Source: Nocardioides humilatus (GTDB taxonomy: Bacteria; Actinomycetota; Actinomycetes; Propionibacteriales; Nocardioidaceae). From it: DNA of 64,000 nt. How positions within the stretch are numbered: the first letter of the stretch is position 1; each line of letters opens with the position of its first letter. The notes below the pieces were generated by a model that worked only from the letters and a program-made list of their open reading frames with translations, had not been told where the DNA came from and made no database searches. The position numbers were made by a program, and so were the translations under genes. Where the stretch lies: contig NZ_VUJV01000003.1 of assembly GCF_008373755.1 (NCBI RefSeq), positions 930,001 to 994,000 of the forward strand, read 5' to 3'. Below are positions 24,735 through 34,696 of the stretch, one piece after another.

Positions 24735-25652
24735 TCAGTCCTCGGCGAGGAACTCGAGGACCCGCGCGTTGACGACCTCAGGCTGCTCGAGCTGGAGGAA
24801 GTGGCCGGCGTCGTCGATCACGACCGTCCGGCTGCCGTGACGCAGCTTGGGCTCGACCTGCGCCGCCCAGCGGGCGTCGAGGCAGCCGTCGTCGGCGCCC
24901 TGGAGGTAGAGCAGCGGTACGCGCGGCATCCCGACCGCGGCGGCACCGAGGTGGCGATAGCGCGGCGGCACCTGCCACGGGCGGATGCCGGCCCGGTAGT
25001 AGCCGAGGGCCGCGGCCTTGCGCTCGGTCGTGGGCAACGAGGTGCGGAGGTGAGCCAGCTCGGGACGGCCGTCGTAGCCAGGCGACCAGCGGCGCCACAG
25101 GTGCGTGACCAGCCGGTCGAAGCCGCGCTCGGGGACGACGGGCAGCTGGTTGAAGGCGGTGTACCAGCTCATCGTCGCCTGGCGGGGCAGGATGCGCGCC
25201 CAGCCGGCGATACTGCCGCGGCTCGGGTTCATCGCACCGAACGGCGGCACGGCCATCGCGACGACGCGACGGAACGGGCTCTCCTCCGCGGCCGCCAGGC
25301 CGTTGGCGGTGATGGCACCCCAGTCGTGCCCGACGAGTACGGCGCGCTGGTCGCCGCCGAGCGCGGCGTGCAGCTCGAGCACGTCGCTCATCAGCGCCGG
25401 GACGTGGAAGCTCCCGTCGGCGGGCATCCCGCTCGGGCCGTAGCCGCGCGTGAACGGCGCGACCACGCGGTAGCCCGCGTCGGCCAGCACGGGACCGAGG
25501 TGGCGCCAGGTGTGAGCAGTGTCGGGGAAGCCGTGGACGAGGACCGCGAGCGGCGCGTCGTGGTCGTCGATCGGGCCCCACGTCAGGGAGGCCAGCCGCA
25601 GCTGGTCGAGGTCGGTGGTGAGCTGGTCCACGGGCGCCACCCTAGGACTCAC
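24735..25652 (-). CDS. Alpha/beta hydrolase (epoxide hydrolase/haloalkane dehalogenase-like)
   Basis: The protein has 305 residues from a GTG at 25652. A second GTG a few codons downstream is possible and would leave room for the operator. The oxyanion motif is VLVHGFPDTAHTWRH and the nucleophile elbow is Asp110 in VGHDWGA, an aspartate as in epoxide hydrolases. The catalytic His is in DDAGHFLQLEQP, with an acid in QGADDGCLD. The start codon lies 2 bp from a perfect 16-bp palindrome and is divergent from the marR-like gene, which is probably its regulator. The substrate is unknown. Confidence 0.85.
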   Translation of the reverse strand: MSPRVAPVDQLTTDLDQLRLASLTWGPIDDHDAPLAVLVHGFPDTAHTWRHLGPVLADAGYRVVAPFTRGYGPSGMPADGSFHVPALMSDVLELHAALGGDQRAVLVGHDWGAITANGLAAAEESPFRRVVAMAVPPFGAMNPSRGSIAGWARILPRQATMSWYTAFNQLPVVPERGFDRLVTHLWRRWSPGYDGRPELAHLRTSLPTTERKAAALGYYRAGIRPWQVPPRYRHLGAAAVGMPRVPLLYLQGADDGCLDARWAAQVEPKLRHGSRTVVIDDAGHFLQLEQPEVVNARVLEFLAED

Positions 25653-25654
25653 TT

Positions 25655-25670
25655 ATCTTGACGTCAAGAT
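25655..25670. promoter_or_regulatory. Perfect 16-bp palindrome, probable MarR operator
   Basis: ATCTTGACGTCAAGAT is a perfect inverted repeat between the divergent hydrolase (start 25652) and MarR-type (start 25700) genes. The core TTGACGTCAA resembles known MarR-family sites. It overlaps the region upstream of a TAAAGT -10-like box (25686-25691) that is 8 bp before the MarR ATG. Confidence 0.7.
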
Positions 25671-25699
25671 TCTCGACTGGTCCGGTAAAGTGCTCGGTC

Positions 25700-26203
25700 A
25701 TGGGCATGGCTGGGCGGGACGAGGTCGACGCGCTGCTCGACGCGTGGGCGCGCGAGCGTGACGACCTCGACCTCGGACCCGTGGCGGTCTTCAGCCGGAT
25801 CTCCCGGCTCGGTCACCACGTCGACCGCGCGCGTCGCGCCGCCTTCACCGCCCACGACATCGAGCCGTGGGAGTTCGACGTGCTGGCCGCACTGCGGCGG
25901 GCCGGGTCGCCGTACGAGCTCTCGCCGGGGCGCCTGCTCCGCGAGACGCTGGTGACCAGCGGCACCATGACCAACCGCGTCGACCGGCTCGCCTCGCGCG
26001 GCCTCGTCGAGCGGCACCCCGACCCGTCGGACCGGCGGGGCGTGCTGGTGCGGCTGACCCCGGAGGGCAAGGACGCCGTCGACGGCGCGTTCAGCGCCCT
26101 GCTCGACGCCGAGCGCGAGCTGCTCGCCGACCTGTCGGCCGCCGACCAGAAGGTCCTCGCCGGCCTGCTCCGCGAGCTGCTCGTCCCCTTCGCCGAGGAC
26201 TGA
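25700..26203 (+). CDS. MarR family transcriptional regulator
   Basis: The protein has 167 residues from the ATG at 25700, next to the -10 box. An ATG two codons later is also possible. The winged-helix domain is clear: FDVLAALRRAGSPYELSPGR, then LVTSGTMTNRVDRLASRGLV (recognition helix), then ERHPDPSDRRGVLVRLTPEG (wing). N- and C-terminal helices would form the dimer. It probably represses itself and the divergent hydrolase through the palindrome at 25655-25670. The ligand is unknown. Confidence 0.9.
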   Translation: MGMAGRDEVDALLDAWARERDDLDLGPVAVFSRISRLGHHVDRARRAAFTAHDIEPWEFDVLAALRRAGSPYELSPGRLLRETLVTSGTMTNRVDRLASRGLVERHPDPSDRRGVLVRLTPEGKDAVDGAFSALLDAERELLADLSAADQKVLAGLLRELLVPFAED

Positions 26204-26212
26204 CCCGCGGGT

Positions 26213-28048
26213 TCACTCGAGCAGCGCAGCCGCCTCGAGCCACTCCATCTCGACCGACTCCTTCTCCTCCAACAGCGCGGTCAGCTCGTTGCCGAGCGTC
26301 GTGAGCCGCTCCGGGTCGGACGCGTGCTCGACCAGCGCCGCGGTCAGCTTCGCCTCCTGCTCCGAGATCCGCTCCAACTGCTTGTCGAGGCGGGCGACGG
26401 TCTTGCGCGCCGTACGTTCCTCGGCCGAACCCGGCTTGGCGCGAAGTGTCGCGCTTGAGCCCTCAAAGTGTCGGTCTTGGTCGGTCGAAGTGTGACTCTT
26501 CGCATCGCCAACCTCGACACTTCGTGCGCTCAACCCCGACACTTCGGCGGCGGACCGGCGCTCGAGGTACTCGTCGACGCCGCGCGGGAGCATGGAGATC
26601 TGGCCGTCGCCGAGGAGGGCCCAGACCGAATCGGTGACGCGCTCGAGGAAGTAGCGGTCGTGGGAGACGACGACGAGGGTGCCGGGCCAGCCGTCGAGGA
26701 AGTCCTCGAGGACGTTGAGGGTCTCGATGTCGAGGTCGTTGGTGGGCTCGTCGAGGAGCAGCACGTTGGGCTCACTCAGCAACAGGCGCAGGAGCTGGAA
26801 GCGACGGCGCTCGCCGCCGGACAGGTCGCCGAGGCGGGCCGTGAGCTTGTCGCCGGTGAAGCCGAACCGCTCGAGCATCGAGGAGGCGGTGATCTCGCCA
26901 TCGACCGTCTTCGTCACGCGGCGGATCGCCTCGACGGCGGCGAGCACCCGGGACTCGGGGTCCTCGACGTCGACGTTCTGCGACAGGTGCTTGAGCGAGA
27001 CGGTCCTCCCCTGCTTCACCTTGCCGTGCTGCGGCGCGAGCTCGCCGGAGAGCAGCGACAGCACCGACGTCTTGCCGGCACCGTTGACGCCGACGATGCC
27101 GATCCGGTCGCCGGGCCCCAGCCGCCACGTGGCGCGGTCGAGCAGGACGCGTTCCCCTGCCCCCGGAATTCCACGCCGCAGGTCGACGTCCTCGACGTCG
27201 ATGACGTCCTTGCCGAGCCGCTGAGTGGCGAAGCGTTGGAGCTCGAGCCGATCGCGTGGGGGCGGTACGTCCTCGATCAGGGCGTTGGCCGCGTCGATCC
27301 GGAACTTCGGCTTCGAGGTCCGCGCGGGGGCTCCACGACGCAGCCAGGCGAGCTCCTTGCGGACCAGGTTCTGCCGCCGGGTCTCCGACGCGGCAGCCTG
27401 GCGCTGGCGCTCGGCCTTGGCGAGCACGAAGGCCGCGTAGCCGCCCTCATAGGCGTCGACGACCCCGTCGTGCACCTCCCAGGTCTGCTGGCAGACCGCG
27501 TCGAGGAACCACCGGTCGTGCGTGACGACGACGAGCGCCGAGGACCGCGCCGCCAGGTGCGCGGCGAGCCACGCGACCGCCTCGACGTCGAGGTGGTTGG
27601 TCGGCTCGTCGAGGACGATCAGGTCGTGCTCGCCGATGAGCAGGCCGGCGAGGCTGCACCGACGGCGCTCGCCACCGGACAGCCCCGAGACCGCGCGGTC
27701 GAGCTCGACCCCGGCCAGCAGCACCGTGACGATCTCCCGCAGCACAGCGTCGGCGGCCCACTCGTGGTCGGCGCGCCCCTCGAGGACCACGTCACGCACG
27801 GTGTGGGTGTCGGAGTAGTCGTCGCTCTGGCGCAGGTAGCCGGTGAGCAGGCCGCGCTGACGCGACACCCGCCCTTCGTCGGCCTCCTCCTCGCCGGTCA
27901 TGACCCGCAGCAGCGTCGTCTTGCCGTCGCCGTTGCGGCCCACGATGCCGATGCGCTCACCGACCCCGATGCCGAGGGAGACGTCGGAGAGGAGCGGGCG
28001 GACGCCGTACGACTTGGAGACGCGCTCGAGGTTGAGGAGGTTGCTCAT
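26213..28048 (-). CDS. ABC-F family ATPase (Uup-like) with an in-frame repeat insertion
   Basis: A 611-residue soluble protein with two ABC domains and no membrane segments. The first domain has GRNGDGKTT near 38, LSGGERRRCSL and VLDEPTNHLD. The second has GVNGAGKTS, LSGGERRRFQL and LLDEPTNDLD. An inter-domain linker is rich in Arg/Lys, as in ribosome-binding ABC-F proteins. A C-terminal coiled coil (VARLDKQLERISEQEAKLTA) resembles Uup. Residues about 502-536 are encoded by a cluster of AAGTGTC/GACACTT repeats (26442-26544) and are low-complexity, probably a late insertion. A role at the ribosome or in DNA structure is inferred from the family. It precedes ispE in transcription order reversed: ispE ends 10 bp upstream of its start. 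Confidence 0.93.
   Translation of the reverse strand: MSNLLNLERVSKSYGVRPLLSDVSLGIGVGERIGIVGRNGDGKTTLLRVMTGEEEADEGRVSRQRGLLTGYLRQSDDYSDTHTVRDVVLEGRADHEWAADAVLREIVTVLLAGVELDRAVSGLSGGERRRCSLAGLLIGEHDLIVLDEPTNHLDVEAVAWLAAHLAARSSALVVVTHDRWFLDAVCQQTWEVHDGVVDAYEGGYAAFVLAKAERQRQAAASETRRQNLVRKELAWLRRGAPARTSKPKFRIDAANALIEDVPPPRDRLELQRFATQRLGKDVIDVEDVDLRRGIPGAGERVLLDRATWRLGPGDRIGIVGVNGAGKTSVLSLLSGELAPQHGKVKQGRTVSLKHLSQNVDVEDPESRVLAAVEAIRRVTKTVDGEITASSMLERFGFTGDKLTARLGDLSGGERRRFQLLRLLLSEPNVLLLDEPTNDLDIETLNVLEDFLDGWPGTLVVVSHDRYFLERVTDSVWALLGDGQISMLPRGVDEYLERRSAAEVSGLSARSVEVGDAKSHTSTDQDRHFEGSSATLRAKPGSAEERTARKTVARLDKQLERISEQEAKLTAALVEHASDPERLTTLGNELTALLEEKESVEMEWLEAAALLE
26442..26544. repeat. Cluster of five AAGTGTC / GACACTT repeats inside a coding sequence
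   Basis: AAGTGTC occurs at 26444-26450 and 26466-26472, AAGTGTG at 26488-26494, and the inverse GACACTT at 26516-26522 and 26538-26544. The outer copies extend to a CGAAGTGTCG-NN-TTGAGC type unit in opposite orientation, so the block is an imperfect inverted repeat. It keeps the reading frame of the ABC-F gene. Confidence 0.65.
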
Positions 28049-28058
28049 GGGGTTCCGC

Positions 28059-28991
28059 TCATTGGTAGGCGACCACGTGCGCGCCCGCGACCGGCCCGTG
28101 CACGACAGCGGTGCGCTCGTAGCCCCGACCTCCGAGCCGGCTGGCGATGAGGCGCGCGTCTTCCGCGTCGTTGGCGAAGGCGAGCATGGTCGGGCCGGAG
28201 CCGGACAGCAGCGTCATGATCGCGCCGCACTCGAGCGCGGCCTCGGCAGTGCGCTCGAGATCGGGGCGCAGGTAGAAGGCTGCTGTCTCGAGGTCGTTGT
28301 AGAGGAAGACGTCGAGGCCGCTCGGTTGCGGCGAGCGCAGCGCGTCGAGCATCTCCGGCCGGATCCGGTAGTCGTGGTCGCCCTCCTCGAGGAGGTCGTA
28401 GGCGCCGTAGACCGACGGCGTCGAGAGCCCCTCCTCGTTGAAGATCACGACCCACCACCAGCTGCCGTTGTCCTCGAGCGGGGTGACGATCTCGCCGCGG
28501 CCGGTGCCGGTGGCGGTGCCACCGACGAGGGCGAAAGGTACGTCGGACCCGAGCTCGGCCGCGATCGCCAGCAGGTCCTCGTCGGGCGTCTCGAGCGCCC
28601 AGAGGCGGTCGAGCGCCACCAGGGTCGCGGCGGCGTCGGCCGAGCCGCCGGCCATCCCGCCTGCGACCGGGATGTTCTTGTTGACCTCGATCGACGCCGC
28701 GCGGTCGATGCCGTGGTGGGCAGCGAGCGCCTTGCCGGCGCGGATCGCGATGTTGGTGGCGTCGTCGGGGATCGCGAGGTGGTCGACGTGGGGGCCGCCG
28801 ACCATCGTCGTCACCGACCACTCCTCGGCCGAGGTCACGGTGACGTCGTCGTAGAGCGACACCGCCTGATAGACGGTCTCGAGCGGGTGGAACCCGTCGT
28901 CGCGCACCTTGCCGACGCCCAGGTAGACGTTGATCTTCGCGGGCGCACGCACCGTCACAGACGCGGGGTCGGGAAGCGGTGCGGCACTCAC
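28059..28991 (-). CDS. ispE: 4-diphosphocytidyl-2-C-methyl-D-erythritol kinase
   Basis: A GHMP kinase of the methylerythritol phosphate isoprenoid pathway, phosphorylating CDP-ME. The GTG at 28991 ([20 protein letters not shown]) overlaps the ksgA stop by GTGA and gives 310 residues. Motifs are the N-terminal [14 protein letters not shown], the ATP-binding [14 protein letters not shown] and the C-terminal [12 protein letters not shown]. In Mycobacterium the same order (rpfB, ksgA, ispE) is found, supporting orthology. Confidence 0.95.
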   Translation of the reverse strand: MSAAPLPDPASVTVRAPAKINVYLGVGKVRDDGFHPLETVYQAVSLYDDVTVTSAEEWSVTTMVGGPHVDHLAIPDDATNIAIRAGKALAAHHGIDRAASIEVNKNIPVAGGMAGGSADAAATLVALDRLWALETPDEDLLAIAAELGSDVPFALVGGTATGTGRGEIVTPLEDNGSWWWVVIFNEEGLSTPSVYGAYDLLEEGDHDYRIRPEMLDALRSPQPSGLDVFLYNDLETAAFYLRPDLERTAEAALECGAIMTLLSGSGPTMLAFANDAEDARLIASRLGGRGYERTAVVHGPVAGAHVVAYQ

Positions 28992-29869
28992 GTGGCTGAT
29001 CCTGCCAACTCCTCGGCGATCCGCACGAACTGGTCGATACCGAGAGACTCGCCGCGCGCCAGCGGATCGATGCCGGCGGCGACCAGTGCGGCCTCGGCGG
29101 CCTCGCTCGACCCGGCCAGCCCGCGCAGCACACCGCGCAGCGCCTTGCGGCGCTGGGCGAACGCCGCGTCGATGACCGCGAAGACCTGCTCGCGGGAGAC
29201 ATCGGTCTGCGGCGGCTCGCGGCGGGTCCACGCGACCAGGCCGGAGTCGACGTTGGGCGCGGGCCAGAAGACGTTGCGACCGATGGCGCCCGCCCGTCGT
29301 ACGTCTGCGAACCAGGCGGCCTTCAGCGACGGGATGCCGTAGGTCTTCGACCCCGGCGGTGCGGCCAGGCGGTCGGCGACCTCGGCCTGCACCATCACGA
29401 GCCCCCGCTCGAGCGAGGGCAGCAGCGCCAGCAGGTGGAGCAGCACCGGCACCGACACGTTGTAGGGCAGGTTGGCGACGAGCGCCGTCGGCGCCGGGCC
29501 GGGGAGATCGGTGACCTTGAGGGCGTCGACGGGTACGACGCGCACCCGGTCGGCCTGGTCCGGCGCATACTCCGCCATCGTCGCCGGCAGCGCGTCGGCG
29601 AGCAGGCGGTCGATCTCGATCGCGGTGACCGAGGCCCCGGTCTCGAGAAGCGCCAGCGTCAGGGAGCCGAGGCCGGGACCGACCTCGACGACCACGTCGT
29701 TGCCGGTCACGCCGGACTCGCGGACGATGCGGCGCACGGTGTTGGCATCGATGACGAAGTTCTGCCCGCGCTGCTTGGTCGGGCGGATGCCGAGCTTGTC
29801 GGCCAGAAAACGGACCTCCGCCGGCCCGAGGAGTCTGATCGACTTCTCGGGACCGGCGGAGTTCGTCAT
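28988..29869 (-). CDS. rsmA: 16S rRNA (A1518/A1519-N6) dimethyltransferase
   Basis: KsgA family. The ATG at 29869 ([20 protein letters not shown]) gives 293 residues. The signature [13 protein letters not shown], motif [14 protein letters not shown], the acidic IEIDR, and the catalytic NLPYNVSVP are all present. [10 protein letters not shown] and the C-terminal helical domain complete the protein. It overlaps ispE by 4 bp and follows rpfB by 34 bp on the same strand. Confidence 0.96.
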   Translation of the reverse strand: MTNSAGPEKSIRLLGPAEVRFLADKLGIRPTKQRGQNFVIDANTVRRIVRESGVTGNDVVVEVGPGLGSLTLALLETGASVTAIEIDRLLADALPATMAEYAPDQADRVRVVPVDALKVTDLPGPAPTALVANLPYNVSVPVLLHLLALLPSLERGLVMVQAEVADRLAAPPGSKTYGIPSLKAAWFADVRRAGAIGRNVFWPAPNVDSGLVAWTRREPPQTDVSREQVFAVIDAAFAQRRKALRGVLRGLAGSSEAAEAALVAAGIDPLARGESLGIDQFVRIAEELAGSAT

Positions 29870-29903
29870 GCAGGTGAGGCTAGTGGCCTGAGCGGGCCGC
29901 TGG

Positions 29904-31217
<1,314 letters not shown>

Positions 31218-31257
31218 TCAGAAAGTTCCCGATCCCGGCTTTCTGCCCCCTACGAGA

Positions 31258-31376
31258 ACAAAAGCAAGCACTGGTTTGCAAACCGGCGACACGCGTTTCA
31301 CGCTCAGCAGGTGACCTGTCTCACCCCGAAATCGCCACATCCGCCTCAACTGTCACACGCCGTTGCTTGCTTTTGC
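31258..31376. repeat. Long-range inverted repeat in the rpfB upstream region
   Basis: CAAAAGCAAGCA near 31259 is repeated as its complement TGCTTGCTTTTG near 31363, about 90 bp apart. A 12-bp perfect palindrome GGTTTGCAAACC (31273-31284) lies just inside the first arm. Both could be protein sites in the promoter region. Confidence 0.4.
31310..31325. promoter_or_regulatory. CRP/GlxR-type binding site upstream of rpfB
   Basis: GGTGACCTGTCTCACC has the GTGA-N6-TCAC core of CRP/FNR-family boxes. CRP is known to act on rpfA in Mycobacterium. The site is about 195 bp upstream of the rpfB start codon, a possible activator position if the leader is 120-150 nt. Confidence 0.5.
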
Positions 31377-31407
31377 TAGCACCGTGCACGCGTCGTCCGG
31401 GCAGCCG

Positions 31408-32034
31408 CTACTCGTAGAGGTAGCTGTAGGTGATGAGCACCGGCTGCGGGAAGCCGAGGTTGATCGACACCGACGCGGTCGACCCCGGCGACTGCTCCGG
31501 CACCTCGACCCGCAGCACCCGGGTCGGCGCCTCCGCGCGCGTCCCGCCGGTCGCGTGAGCGGTGGTCTCGACCGGTCCGCCCTTGAAGCCGGTGGTCGAC
31601 ATCGAGGGGTTGATCGCGAGGTTCTCGCCGGTCACCTCACCCCAGAAGGACACGTCGAAGAAGGCCAGGGCGCGCTGGTCGGGGATCTCCCAGGTGACCT
31701 TCACCTGGCCGAGCGCCGGGTCGGACCACGACGCTTCTCCCGCCACCGCGTCGACCGAGGACCACCCGAGAGCGGCGAGCCCGGCCGCGTCGATCGGGGC
31801 ACCGTCCTTGGTGATCGTGACGCCCGTGCGGTTGGCGACCCCGGACAGCCGGCCGGTGGAGTCGTCGGTGGGGTTGGGCGACTGCGGCGGGGAGTCCATC
31901 GGGGAGGGCCGGGCCGACTCGCTGACCGAACCCGACGGGCCGCTGTCGGGCGACGGCGTCTTCTCATCACACCCGGCCGCAGAGACGAGGACGGCCAACA
32001 CGACCCCGAGGATGAAACGCGCGACCTGGAGCAT
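31408..32034 (-). CDS. Lipoprotein of unknown function, 208 aa
   Basis: A short signal (MLQVARFILGVVLAVLVSAA) ends in a lipobox-like SAAGC, so the mature protein should be lipid-modified. A Ser/Pro-rich spacer covers residues 24-60. Then comes a globular domain with GVTITKDGAPIDAAGLAALG, ASWSDPALGQVKVTWEIP and C-terminal beta-rich sequence. I do not recognise the family. It lies upstream of rpfB on the same strand, separated by 292 bp, and downstream of tatD by 67 bp. Confidence 0.75.
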   Translation of the reverse strand: MLQVARFILGVVLAVLVSAAGCDEKTPSPDSGPSGSVSESARPSPMDSPPQSPNPTDDSTGRLSGVANRTGVTITKDGAPIDAAGLAALGWSSVDAVAGEASWSDPALGQVKVTWEIPDQRALAFFDVSFWGEVTGENLAINPSMSTTGFKGGPVETTAHATGGTRAEAPTRVLRVEVPEQSPGSTASVSINLGFPQPVLITYSYLYE

Positions 32035-32101
32035 GGGTCACCTCCGACGGACATCCCCACGATAGGACCGCGGACCCCGGCTCGGATAGGGATTCAGCCG
32101 G

Positions 32102-32953
32102 TCACCAGGAGCCGCCGAACGCCCTCTCGGTGTTGGCGTCGATCGCCGCACAGAGCTCGCCGAGGTCGTCGCCGCGGACCTCGGCCATCGCGCGGACCGT
32201 CATCGGGATGAGGTAGGACGCATTGGTCTGCCCGCGGTAGGGATGGGGCGTGAGGTAGGGGGCGTCGGTCTCGACGAGCACCCGGTCCTGCGGGGTGACC
32301 ACCAGCGCGTTGCGCAGCGGCGCGGCGTTCTTGAAGGTGACCGTGCCGGCGAAGGAGAGGTAGGCGCCCCGGTCGAGGCACTGGCGCGCGAAGGCGGCGT
32401 CGCCGGAGAAGCAGTGCATGACCCAGCGCTCGGGCGCGCCCTCCGCGTCGAGGACGTCGAGGACCTCGTCGTGGGCGTCGCGGTCGTGGATGACCAGGGT
32501 CTTGTCGAGCCGCTTGGCCAGGTCGATGTGGGCCGCGAACGAGCGCACCTGCGCCGCCTTGCCCTCCGGGCCGGTGCGGAAGTTGTCGAGCCCGGTCTCC
32601 CCGACGGCGCGCACCCGCTCGTGCGAGGCCGCGAGCAGCTCGATCGCCTCCAGTGCGGCATCCAGGCCACCGGCGGCGTCGAGGCGCGGTGCCTCGTTGG
32701 GGTGCAGCGCGACGCCGGCGACGACCTCCGGGTGCTGCCGCGCGGCGGACAGCGCCCAGGCGGCGCCGCGCAGGTCGCAGCCGATCTGCACGATCCGTCG
32801 TACGCCGACCGCGGCCGCCGCGTCGATCGCCTCGCGCGCGTCCCAGGGTTCGGCACCCCGGCCGCCGCGGCCGATGTCGAGGTGGCAGTGGTTGTCCACC
32901 ACCGGGTGCGGCAGCGGCTCCGGGGCGGGCGGACGGTCGTGGGCTGCGGTCAC
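32102..32953 (-). CDS. tatD: TatD family metal-dependent hydrolase
   Basis: A TIM-barrel deoxyribonuclease-like hydrolase. The GTG at 32953 (VTAAHDRPPAPEPLPHPVVD) overlaps the hydrolase stop by GTGA and gives 283 residues. The metal-binding His pair is in VDNHCHLD, with GETGLDNF, VIHDRDAHDE, HCFSGDAAF and the final ETDAPYLTPHPYRG as in the family. In Mycobacterium tatD also lies between rsmI and rpfB. A DNase or D-Tyr-tRNA repair role is known for some members and is not proven here. Confidence 0.93.
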   Translation of the reverse strand: MTAAHDRPPAPEPLPHPVVDNHCHLDIGRGGRGAEPWDAREAIDAAAAVGVRRIVQIGCDLRGAAWALSAARQHPEVVAGVALHPNEAPRLDAAGGLDAALEAIELLAASHERVRAVGETGLDNFRTGPEGKAAQVRSFAAHIDLAKRLDKTLVIHDRDAHDEVLDVLDAEGAPERWVMHCFSGDAAFARQCLDRGAYLSFAGTVTFKNAAPLRNALVVTPQDRVLVETDAPYLTPHPYRGQTNASYLIPMTVRAMAEVRGDDLGELCAAIDANTERAFGGSW

Positions 32954-33792
32954 CCCTGGATTCTCTCCAAGATGATGTCGGCGAGGACGTCGGGCGCCTC
33001 GGTCGGCAGCCAGTGCGACCCGCGCTCGAGAGCGACGAACTCGAACGGACCGTCGCACCAGTCGGCGCTGCGCTCCGCGCCGTAGCGGGAGAGCGGGACC
33101 TCGCCGGCGCTCCACACCATCGTGGTCGGCGCCGTGATCCGGAACCGCACCGAGCGCGGATCGGTGAGCGGCACGGCGCGGTAGCAGCCGAGGGAGGTGT
33201 GGAACGCGCCGTCGTCGATGATCTCGGCCCTGACGCGTGCGACGTCGTCCTTGGTCATGCCGCTCTTGATGAGCTGGCGGTCGAAGCCGGCGCCGCCGTA
33301 CTTCGCGATCAGCTCGGGCACGAAGGGCAGCTGGAAGCTCACGACGTACCAGGACCTGCGCAGCTGGTCGGACTTCACCATCGCCTTCATGAACGATGCG
33401 GGGTGGCCGACCGAGACGGCGGTCAGGGTGCGCACCTTCTCCGGGTGGAAGCCGGCGACCGCCCACGCGGTGGCTGCACCCCAGTCGTGACCGACTACGT
33501 GGGCACTGCCGCCGACCTGGTCGATCAGCGCCGCGATGTCGCCGGCGAGCTTGGGCAGCGTGTAGTCGCGGCGCCGCTTCGGCCGGGCGCCGGGGGCGAA
33601 GCCGCGGCGGTCGGGCGTGTAGGTGCGGTAGCCCGCGGCGTTCAGGATCGGCGCGACGTGCCGCCAGACCGTGGCGCGCTCGGGCCAGCCGTGCAGGAGT
33701 ACGACGGGCTCGCCGCCGATCGGACCCTCGTCGAGCACGTCGAACACGAGCCCGTCGTGCTCGATCGTCTCGATCCGCTTCTCCGTCGACAT
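32950..33792 (-). CDS. Alpha/beta hydrolase
   Basis: The protein has 280 residues from the ATG at 33792. A GTG at 33825 would overlap rsmI by 23 bp and is less likely. The oxyanion motif is VVLLHGWPERATVWRH, the nucleophile elbow GHDWGAA has Asp103, and the C-terminal LERGSHWLPTEAP holds the catalytic His. This is the epoxide hydrolase-like branch. It sits between rsmI and tatD, a position held by metG in Mycobacterium, so it looks like a lineage-specific insertion. Translational coupling to tatD is likely. Confidence 0.83.
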   Translation of the reverse strand: MSTEKRIETIEHDGLVFDVLDEGPIGGEPVVLLHGWPERATVWRHVAPILNAAGYRTYTPDRRGFAPGARPKRRRDYTLPKLAGDIAALIDQVGGSAHVVGHDWGAATAWAVAGFHPEKVRTLTAVSVGHPASFMKAMVKSDQLRRSWYVVSFQLPFVPELIAKYGGAGFDRQLIKSGMTKDDVARVRAEIIDDGAFHTSLGCYRAVPLTDPRSVRFRITAPTTMVWSAGEVPLSRYGAERSADWCDGPFEFVALERGSHWLPTEAPDVLADIILERIQG

Positions 33793-33802
33793 CGCCGTTG
33801 AC

Positions 33803-34660
33803 TCAGTCTTCGTCGTCTTCGCCACTGTGCACCACCTGGTAGACCTCGCGCTTGGGCAGCCCGGTCGTCCGTGCCACCGCGGCGATCGCGTCCTTGCGGG
33901 ACTGGCCGTCCTCGACCAACGCATCGACCGCCGCTCGCAGGCTAGCGTTATCAGTCAGTTGACTGGTAGATGCTTCGGAAGCTCCGCTTATGACGATGGT
34001 CACCTCGCCCCGGACGCCGTCGGCGGCCCAGGAGGCGAGCTCGGCGAGCGGCCCGCGTCGTACTTCCTCGTAGGTCTTGGTCAGCTCACGGCACACCGCT
34101 CCGGGTCGGTCGTCGCCCCACGCCTGCGCCATCGCGAGCAGCGCGGCCTCGGTGCGGTGCGGTGATTCGAAGAAGACCATCGTGCGCGGCTCGGCGGCGA
34201 GCTCCGCGAGCCGCCGCGACCGCTCCCCCGCCTTGCGCGGCAAGAACCCCTCGAAGCAGAACCGGTCGACCGGCAGGCCCGAGACTGCGAGCGCCGTGAG
34301 TACGGCGCTGGGCCCCGGCACCGCGGTCACCCGGACGTCGGCCGCGACGGCCGCCACCACCAGGCGGTAGCCCGGATCGGACACCGACGGCATGCCCGCG
34401 TCGGTCACCAGGACCACGCGCTGCCCCGCCTCGAGCGCCTCGAGCAGCTGTGGCGTACGGCCGGTCTCGTTGCCCTCGAAGTAGGAGACGACCCGCGCGG
34501 TGATCTCGACGCCGAGGTCGGAGGCCAGCCGACGGAACCGCCGGGTGTCCTCCGCAGCGATCACGTCAGCGCCCGCCAGCTCCTCGGCCAGCCGAGGCGG
34601 CGCATCCCCCACGCGCCCGATCGGCGTCGCCGCGAGTACGAGAACGCCCGGAGAGGTCAC
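33803..34660 (-). CDS. rsmI: 16S rRNA (C1402) 2'-O-methyltransferase
   Basis: The protein has 285 residues from the GTG at 34660 ([20 protein letters not shown]). The tetrapyrrole-methylase fold is visible in [58 protein letters not shown] and [15 protein letters not shown] and the C-terminal region complete RsmI. It methylates the ribose of C1402 in the ribosomal P site. It is divergent from pmt, with starts about 37 bp apart. Confidence 0.95.
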   Translation of the reverse strand: MTSPGVLVLAATPIGRVGDAPPRLAEELAGADVIAAEDTRRFRRLASDLGVEITARVVSYFEGNETGRTPQLLEALEAGQRVVLVTDAGMPSVSDPGYRLVVAAVAADVRVTAVPGPSAVLTALAVSGLPVDRFCFEGFLPRKAGERSRRLAELAAEPRTMVFFESPHRTEAALLAMAQAWGDDRPGAVCRELTKTYEEVRRGPLAELASWAADGVRGEVTIVISGASEASTSQLTDNASLRAAVDALVEDGQSRKDAIAAVARTTGLPKREVYQVVHSGEDDED

Positions 34661-34682
34661 AGGGCGATCATGGCAGGAGTCG

Positions 34683-34688
34683 TAGAGT
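34683..34688 (+). promoter_or_regulatory. -10 box of a leaderless pmt promoter
   Basis: TAGAGT ends 8 bp before the GTG at 34697. That spacing puts the transcription start at the codon itself, which supports 34697 over the ATG at 34670. Confidence 0.45.
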
Positions 34689-34696
34689 TCACCGTC

